From Miscanthus floridulus (lineage: Eukaryota; Streptophyta; Magnoliopsida; Poales; Poaceae): 64,000 bases of DNA. The notes under the pieces were generated by a model. The model did not search any database. It saw only the letters and a program-made list of their open reading frames with translations, and was not told the origin of the DNA. Below, in pieces: positions 57,422 to 64,000 of this stretch (its first letter is position 1; each line of letters starts with the position of its first letter). The translations under genes and the position numbers were made by a program. Location of the stretch: the NCBI RefSeq assembly GCF_019320115.1, contig NC_089593.1:17716870-17780869 (forward strand). The letters are read 5' to 3'.

Positions 57422-58401
57422 GGAAAAAGTCCACGTTACTTCCTCAACTTTCGCGAAAATCCGTTTTTTCTTCCTGAACTCTAAAACCAGGCAAAACACC
57501 TTTCAACTTTTAAAACCGTTCATTTTACCTCCCTATCTCTGTCATAAGCAGTTTTGAAGGAAGTTTTGTCTTTTTCTTTTTTATTTATTTTGGCTGAATC
57601 TTTAAAAAATTATAGTAAATCATAGATCATTTATAAAATGGAAAATCCAATTTTGTTGGACTCCACATGAGTAGATCTACACAGTGAACATATAATATGG
57701 TATGTTTTACTACAAAATTTTTGTTGTGGCTTTAGATCTATGCTTTTCTATAATTAATTAGAATAATTCATAGCTACAATTTCTATGGTTCAATTGTGAT
57801 AAAATTTTTATGGTGGGCTAATTATTATATGATTGAACTATAGTAAAAATTACATACTCATTGGATCATGTATAGCTTAGTTATAGATTTATTTATATTT
57901 AACAAGCATAAACCTAAATAAAATCTAGAACTAAGCTATATATGATCCAATAAGTATGAAATTTTTACTATAGTTCAATCATATAATAATTAGCCCACCA
58001 TAAAAAGTTCATCACAATTAGACCATAGAAATTGTAGCTATGAATTATTCCAATTAATTACAGAAAAGCATAGATCTAAAGCCACAGGAAAAACTTTGTA
58101 CTAAAACATACCATATTATATGTTCACTGTGTAGATCTACTCATGCGAAGTCCAACAACATTGGATTTTCTATTTTATGATTTTTTCTGTGATTTACTAT
58201 GATTTTTTAAAGATTCAGTCGAAATAAATAAAAAAGAAAAAGACAAAACCGCCTTCAAAATTGCTTATAACAGGACCAGGGAGGTAAGATGAATGGTTTT
58301 AAAAGTTGGGGGAGGTGTTTTGCCCGGTTTTAAAGTTCAGGGAGAAAAAACGGACTTTCACGAAAGTTAAAGAGGTAACGTGGACTTTTTCCTTCTGCAG
58401 C
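57413..58401. mobile_element. Foldback element 1 (57422-58392) with 9-bp TSDs, Mutator-like
   Basis: Two arms of nearly 480 bp are inverted copies of each other along the full length: GGAAAAAGTCCACGTTAC at 57422 mirrors GTAACGTGGACTTTTTCC ending 58392, and the arms meet near 57900. Flanks TTCTGTGGC and TTCTGCAGC match at 7 of 9 positions, differing by two transitions. A 9-bp duplication with long terminal inverted repeats is typical of Mutator-like elements. No transposase. Confidence 0.85.
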
Positions 58402-59073
58402 TTTTTTCCTCAGGTTGGTCATGGCCCATGGTTTACCCAAAAAGTTCAGGACAAATGTTCAAAAAAAGAGTCCAGGACAAGTAATTTGGATTTCAAAGAA
58501 ATTCAGGTTTTCAAAACCCGAAATTTGCCTAAAAAATAACGATAAAGCCAACTATATATGTTCCTAAATTATCGGTTCAACCAGTGTTCAATTCAAAGTA
58601 AACATAAATACCATGTGTCACCAAGTATTCCAAGTGTATATGTATACGTTAGTGATTAATATATACATTTATAGTTTATATAAATCGTGAGAAAGTGTAC
58701 CATTAACAAACCAAACTCTATCACAATAAATTTTGTAAGTAATTTTTTTATATACATTTTGACTAAAACATATGATATATCAAAACTTGTACTTTTATTG
58801 TAAGAATTCTATTTTTAATAAAACAATATTATTATACATCTGATTCTTTAATAGAGGAAAGTTCAGCATTCTGAGTGTCGTGATGCAGGTTGACACTATT
58901 GTTTATGTCATTGTAATAACTAATAAGAGTATAATGTATGATTAGAATCTAACAAATATAATAGGAAAATTTAAAAACTAAATATAGATCTATGATGTCA
59001 CAAAAATAGGCTAATGTTTCAGCAAAGCATATTACAAACTGGCAAAGGTACAATAGACGAAAACACCTGTGCA
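58393..59073. other. AT-rich intergenic
   Basis: No gene or clear repeat recognised. Confidence 0.4.
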
Positions 59074-59206
59074 CCCGTTTGGATGTAGATATTCACTCAA
59101 AATTTGGAGTTGGTATTGGCCTATTGGCTAGCTCCAAATGGGTTGTTTGGATGGTTAAGAATTCGTAATTGGAATTGGACCCAAATACTATGTGGTTTTT
59201 ACTATA

Positions 59207-60121
59207 TGTTGACGTTAGATTGTGATCTAAACCACAGCAAGGGCTATCTCGCCCTAGGTTGCACACAACCTGAAACACGCAGCAAACAACTCCAAGAACG
59301 ACTAAACCGATATAGATCTACAGCTCGTCCAACGCTGCAAAAGCCTAGGAACACCTCCCGGGAGGACTCGTCGGAGAGGAGCACGCTTAGGGTTGTTCTA
59401 GGACCAGCAAGGCCACCTAGAACGCCGATGAATCTCGCGAAAAGATGCAACGAACAACAGAAGGGTTGGAAAAGGATAAAACTAGGTAGTAGATGTATTT
59501 TTTGACGATTGAGTGTTGGATCCTTCGATCGGCCATGATCCTCTCGTATATATAGAGGGGTTGGTCTTATCCCAATAGGAAACATCTCTAGATCGTGATC
59601 TCCAAGTTTTCTATGCGAAAACGCGTCCAAAAATCAATTTGGAAAGTGTTTGGTTCGGACTTGCACAGGCAAACCGCCCTAGCCGGTTTTTGCGGGGGGT
59701 TGCACAGCCCTACTGCCAGGCAAACCGGCCTGGCTGGTTCTACTGCAGCCAAACCGGCCTAGCCGGTTCCAAAACCGGTTTGGCCGGTTCTGCTGTGCGT
59801 CTAGGGCAGACCGGCTTCCGAAAACGACAATTAATTCGTCCGGACTCTGAACGGGATGAACTATATATGTTTTTTGATCAGCTCGACGAGAGAAACATAA
59901 TGGTGCAATCCAATCTTGCATTTGAAGAACTTGCCCAAACCGGCCTGGCTGGTTTAGGAACCAGCCTGGTCGTTCTGGCTGGGCCAGCACTCCCGAATCG
60001 TTGTTTCTTTCTTCATTCGGGCTCCAAATAAGATGATTCAAATATGTTCTCTGACCATCTTGAAGATAGAAACATGATGGTAGAGTCCATTATAAGCTTT
60101 GATCACTTTTGGTTGTCAACA
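59207..60121. mobile_element. Solo LTR (915 bp), TSD CTATA
   Basis: Terminal inverted repeat TGTTGAC / GTCAACA, flanked by exact CTATA at 59202-59206 and 60122-60126. It contains a TATATATAG box at about 59550 and many copies of a palindromic AACCGGCCTGGCTGGTT-like unit (about 59670-59980). No internal retrotransposon genes. It is therefore best explained as the product of LTR-LTR recombination. The family is not determined; the termini fit Copia-type LTRs. Confidence 0.8.
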
Positions 60122-60230
60122 CTATACTTACAACCCCTCATCTTCAAGGAGCTAACCCCCTCCATATTGCTCAATATTCAACAGCCCCTGACGCGTCATC
60201 CCTGACCCGTCCCCGATGCAACCCACCCGA

Positions 60231-60232
<2 letters not shown>

Positions 60233-60276
<44 letters not shown>

Positions 60277-60280
60277 ACAG
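60233..60280. repeat. Poly-C (30) followed by (AC)n
   Basis: Thirty consecutive C at 60233-60262, then eight or nine AC units. Confidence 0.95.
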
Positions 60281-60500
60281 ACACTCGTCTCCCCACCTAT
60301 GCTCCTCTGCCCCAACGCAGCCCATGGCCCCTCCTCTGCCACCTATTATGCTCCAAAAGTGTATCCAATTGCTCAGTGCCCCTTCCAGATTCTATACATC
60401 AAAACAATAAAATTTGTATTGTACCGGATTTCAATACCAAAGATGATTTGGTATTGAGCCCAATTCAATTCCAGCACCTCCAGTATCTATATCCAAACGG

Positions 60501-61370
60501 ACTCTAGAGTAATTGGTAGAAAATTATCAGAACTGAAAAGAGATTATAAAGTATCTAAATGTTATTTTGTTGCAAAGAAACAGAGAATAAAGATGATCAA
60601 CTTTTATTAGCTATGAGTTATAAATTTGTCCATAGACTTAGGCGGTGGCGTGGTGCAATGCAATAGTGTAAGAAGGTATGGATCACATCAGAAGATCACC
60701 ACTCAGTTGATCAGTTCACGTCGTTCGAGTCTTTTTTGTCCTCCACAATACATGAGGATAGCCAGGAATCATTCCAGCAGCCTGGGTGCATTCCTCTTCA
60801 AATTTCACCTTCTCGCTACGGGGCCTTTCCTCGCATCAAATAGGTTATACATTTCATGCTCGTCATCTCATCTGGACTTCACCAATGCAACAAGGTGGGT
60901 GATCAGTTTTTCCACGCTGCACTTTTCGGAAAGAGATGGTCATTTACACCCACCGATCCATGTCGCTGAGTGCGTGCCGAAACTCTCTTATAATCAACCT
61001 TTTTTAACACTGAAACTTGATACCATACGCCCACGCGTAAGTCGTCATTTTCAAGTGATGGCGACGCAAAACACCTGAGGAGTTGCATTGCACCAGGTTC
61101 GTTTATTGTTCCTGAAGTGACACCTATCGTGTCCAAATCTTTTGCTCCCTAAAGGTCAAATATATGAAAAGATTCGAAGCAGGCAAAGTACAACCAGTTT
61201 TCTTCCTACCGAAGAATACAATGAGCGCACTTTCTTTTTCTTTGTGAGGAGCAGTGAGCAGACTTGAAGTAAACAACTAAAAATTACACTGTATAAACAG
61301 AGAGATTAGGCCCTGTTTGATCCAAAGAACTAACAACTAGTTGACTAATCTTTAGTTCCTAAGTATCTAA
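60501..61370. other. Intergenic
   Basis: No gene recognised. The plus-strand frame at 60626-61078 has no domain. Confidence 0.4.
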
Positions 61371-61713
61371 GGGGGTGTTTGGTTTTTTAGTCGCTCTTAA
61401 AATTCATGTCACGTCGAACGTTTAGATACTAATAAGGAGCATTAAATATAGATTAATTACAAAACCAATTACATAGATGGAGGCTAATTTGCGAGACGAA
61501 TTTTTAAGCCTAATTAATCCATTATTAGCATATGGTACTGTAGCACCACGTTGTCAAATCATAGACTAATTAGGCTTAAAAGATTCATCTCGCAAATTAG
61601 TCGTAAGTTGTGCAATTAGTTTCGTAATTAGTCTATATTTAATACTCTATGCATGTGTCCAAACATTCGATGTGACAGAAATTTTAGAAGTGGCTAAAGA
61701 ACCAAACAGGGCC
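61371..61713. mobile_element. Tourist-like MITE, TSD TAA
   Basis: GGGGGTGTTTGGTT / AACCAAACAGGGCC ends with TAA on each side, 343 bp; the interior is partly self-complementary (GCGAGACGAATTTTTAAGCC against GGCTTAAAAGATTCATCTCGC). A typical PIF/Harbinger MITE. Confidence 0.9.
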
Positions 61714-61810
61714 TAAATAGACATACTAATTCTTAGTCCACTAGTAATGAAATAGTTGTTAGTTCACTAATTCACTCATATGAGTTAATAGAACTAGTTG
61801 TTAGTCCTAG

Positions 61811-61964
61811 GGAGTGTTCGGCTGGCTGGTTGAATAAGCAAAAATACTGTTCCGGTTCGATTATTGCGAAAGAAAATCCTATTCTGACTAAAAGACACTG
61901 TTCATGTGAACAGTGCCCACGTGAGTGGGCTGGCCAGCACCAGCCAGCCAGCCGAACACGCCCC
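61811..61964. mobile_element. Foldback MITE with TGTTCGGCTGGCTGG termini, TSD TAG
   Basis: GTGTTCGGCTGGCTGG at the left mirrors CCAGCCAGCCGAACAC at the right; TAG on each side. Confidence 0.75.
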
Positions 61965-61987
61965 TAGTCCATCCAATCAGCCCCTTA

Positions 61988-62999
61988 TTTTCTTAAGGGT
62001 AAAGTACACTTTCCAACCTCCAACTTGCACTGAAGTTCGATTTTCAACCTTCAACTATGAAACCGGGTAACAAACACCCTCCAACTATCAAAACCAGACA
62101 AATTTGGTCCTCGGCTGGTTTCAAAAACGGTTTTCTATTTTTGGGGGGCGCCGAAATTTTATATTATTTTTTTGAGCCTCTTAACGTCCTCAAATGAAAA
62201 AAATTTAAAACTACAAAGTTGTAGATCTCATTGAGAACTACAACTTTGGTATAAAAAGTATCTTCGTTTGACTCCATACAAAAAATATATTATTTTTCTA
62301 ATGCGGCAAGCGCTATTATGATGCTGAAATTTTATATTATTTTTTGAGCAACTTAACGTCCTCAAATTAAAAAAATTAAAACTAGAAAGTTGTAGATATC
62401 ATCGAGATATACAATTTTTATATAAAAATCATCTTCATCCGATGTCGTATTAGTTCATTTTTATATAAAACAAGCTTTTTCATTTTCGAAAGTTGTTTTG
62501 TCACGTGAGAAGATGATTTTTATATAAAAATGAACTAATATGACGTCGGATGAAGATGACTTTTATATAAAAATTGTAGATCTCGATGATATCTACAACT
62601 TTCTAGTTTTAAGTTTTTTAATTTGAGGACGTTCAGTCGCTCAAAAAATAATATAAAATTTCAGCATCATAATAGCACTTGCCACATTAGAAAAATAATA
62701 TATTTTTTGTATGGAGTCAAATGAAGATACTTTTTATACCAAAGTTGTAGCTCTCAATGTGATCTACAACTTTGTAGTTTTGAGTTTTTTCATTTGAGGA
62801 CGTTAAGAGGCTCAAAAAAATAATATAAAATTTTGGCGCCTCCCGGAAATAGAAAACCGCTTTTGAAACCAGCCGAGGACCAAATTTGTCTGGTTTTGAT
62901 AGTTGGAAGGTGTTTGTTACCTGCTTTCATAGTTGAAGGTTGAAAATCGAACTTCAGTGCAAGTTGAAGGTCGGAAAGTGTACTTTACCCTTTTCTTAA
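61988..62999. mobile_element. Foldback element 2 (61997-62990) with exact 9-bp TSDs, Mutator-like
   Basis: GGGTAAAGTACACTTTCC at 61997 mirrors GGAAAGTGTACTTTACCC ending 62990. The arms are inverted copies over almost 500 bp each, meeting near 62490. TTTTCTTAA flanks both sides exactly (61988-61996, 62991-62999). No transposase. Different in sequence from foldback element 1 but of the same size and design. Confidence 0.93.
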
Positions 63000-63235
63000 T
63001 GCAGAAAGATACTGTAGAAACATAGTAGATCAGCCTGAATGCCTGTTTCAGCAAACCACCTAGTTCAAGTAAAATTGCCACATAATACCTGTTTCAGCAA
63101 ACCACCTAGTTCAAGTACTTATCTTTGTATTTCTCTCTTGTATGTACTGTAACATTCACTGCATGGGGCATGGAAGAATCTCTAAAGCTATATGTAAACT
63201 GCTACAAATTAAGTCCAAAAGGCACCCCCTCCCCC

Positions 63236-63236
<1 letters not shown>

Positions 63237-63268
<32 letters not shown>

Positions 63269-63300
63269 ACCACCACCCACACACACACACACCACCACCA
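63237..63300. repeat. Poly-C (32) followed by CCA/CA repeats
   Basis: Thirty-two consecutive C at 63237-63268, then CACCACCAC and (CA)n. Confidence 0.95.
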
Positions 63301-63356
63301 CCAAAAAAAGAATCATCAGTTGCGTTTGATTGTGCACAGTCGTTTAAGAGATTCTT

Positions 63357-63474
63357 AGCATGTTCGCTGGTTCGATAAGTCGTCTGTGCTGATTTGTACG
63401 GTTGATTTATTATGAGAAAAAAACACTGTATCATGGCTGATAAGCTCTAGCTGAAACCAATAAGCGAACATGCT
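63357..63474. mobile_element. Foldback MITE, AGCATGTTCGCT termini
   Basis: AGCATGTTCGCTGGTT mirrors AGCGAACATGCT. The interior GATTTATTATGAGAAAAAAACACTGT matches the CCTGTTCG family. Confidence 0.7.
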
Positions 63475-63863
63475 GTCTGAAGGTGCAACCAACTGCAAAG
63501 CGTAGTGCAGTGGAAGTGGAACACATATGTCTGCACTCACTAACTGCCATCAGCTAGCACCACTATTGCATTGCCTAAGCAGGCCACAGGATTTGGACTA
63601 AAGAAAAACAAATGCACCCATTGGGCATATATAAAATATAAAAAGGCGATGAACGCTTGCCTGAAATGGAACCAAACGACGCTCACCATTCTCCTTTTGT
63701 CAAATGCCCGGATCGGATATTATAAACCTCCGAAACGAAGTGTCGGCAAATGGTGCCTCTACTACGGGACTGAAATTCTGGGAACCAAATAGAACCTGTG
63801 TGCCGTTGCTCTCACTCTCAGGCTGCACTCCACTCTCGGTGTTTTCAGTTGGGTGGTGAATCG
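63475..63863. other. Possible upstream region of the right-edge ORF
   Basis: No gene recognised. Confidence 0.3.
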
Positions 63864-63986
63864 ATGGCGGTGGAAGAAAACTTTAATCCCTCCATGCAGC
63901 AGCCGCCCTCTGCTCCTGAGTGGATAAAGGATTTGATTCTCGCAGTGATAGATCGTTTCGGAGACATAGAGAATGAGTTATCTTGA
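63864..63986 (+). CDS. Possible small exon or ORF of unknown function at window edge
   Basis: ATG 63864 opens 40 codons (MAVEENFNPSMQQPP, then PEWIKDLILAVIDRFGDIENELS) ending in TGA 63984-63986. The composition is protein-like, with an amphipathic helix. The true gene could be spliced before the stop and continue to the right of the window. No family recognised. Confidence 0.3.
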   Translation: MAVEENFNPSMQQPPSAPEWIKDLILAVIDRFGDIENELS

Positions 63987-64000
63987 CATCTGGAGATTTC

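Larger units (their letters stand above)
59074..60500. mobile_element. Terminal-inverted-repeat element split by a solo LTR
   Basis: CCCGTTTGGATGTAGATATT at the left is mirrored by AGTATCTATATCCAAACGG at the right. Inner parts also mirror (GTAATTGGAATTGGACCCAAA against TTGAGCCCAATTCAATTCC). The solo LTR at 59207-60121 interrupts it. No coding capacity. Confidence 0.65.

Overview
The window is plant nuclear DNA, most likely from an Andropogoneae grass (sorghum / sugarcane / Miscanthus type). This is inferred from grass-type Ty3/gypsy elements with 'AGCCCCCGAG' motifs, dense 3-bp-TSD Tourist-like MITEs, Stowaway MITEs, a GC-rich B3-domain gene and a PPR gene. No bacterial, organellar or CRISPR-type feature was seen. 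All identifications come from reading the sequence and from family knowledge; no database search was run.

Bases 1-37049 are a three-level nest of Ty3/gypsy LTR retrotransposons. Element A (outermost; starts left of the window, ends at 37049, minus strand) is a Tat/Retand-type element: gag-pol on the minus strand, a multi-exon antisense ORF (aORF, 'putative gypsy-type transposon' family) on the plus strand, a 110-bp tandem array, and a 400-bp LTR. Its right LTR interrupts what looks like the first exon of a PIF/Harbinger-nuclease-derived (ALP1-like) gene. Element B (1598-28111, plus strand) sits in the aORF of A. It is a Tekay/RIRE3-like chromovirus with LTRs of 3.5 and 4.0 kb, an extra ORF0 before gag, one continuous gag-pro-pol frame, and a C-terminal chromodomain. 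Element C (10951-23283, minus strand) sits in the integrase of B with an exact CTTAG target duplication. It is a Tat-type element whose 5' LTR, gag and part of the protease are missing.

The most striking observation is in ORF0 of B. Its first about 21 residues copy the N-terminal tail of histone H3, keeping K4, K9 and S10 in context while K14 and K18 are arginine. A coiled coil and an acidic tail follow, and the same element carries a chromodomain. This looks like histone-tail mimicry by a retrotransposon. The seven premature stops of B are all TAG or TGA, with no TAA and no frameshift, as expected from C-to-T decay at CHG and CG sites.

Bases 37050-64000 are host DNA. A complete three-exon NGATHA-like B3 transcription-factor gene lies at 48407-49432 (+). 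A DYW-class PPR gene lies at 54313-55818 (-); its reading frame ends in the E domain and only a stub of the DYW domain remains downstream. Between and around them are at least eleven MITEs with identifiable TSDs, two about 1-kb foldback elements with 9-bp (Mutator-like) TSDs, a 915-bp solo LTR nested in an older terminal-inverted-repeat element, a run of GC-rich hairpins, and two poly-C/CA tracts of 30 and 32 C. A possible small exon of unknown function lies at the right edge.
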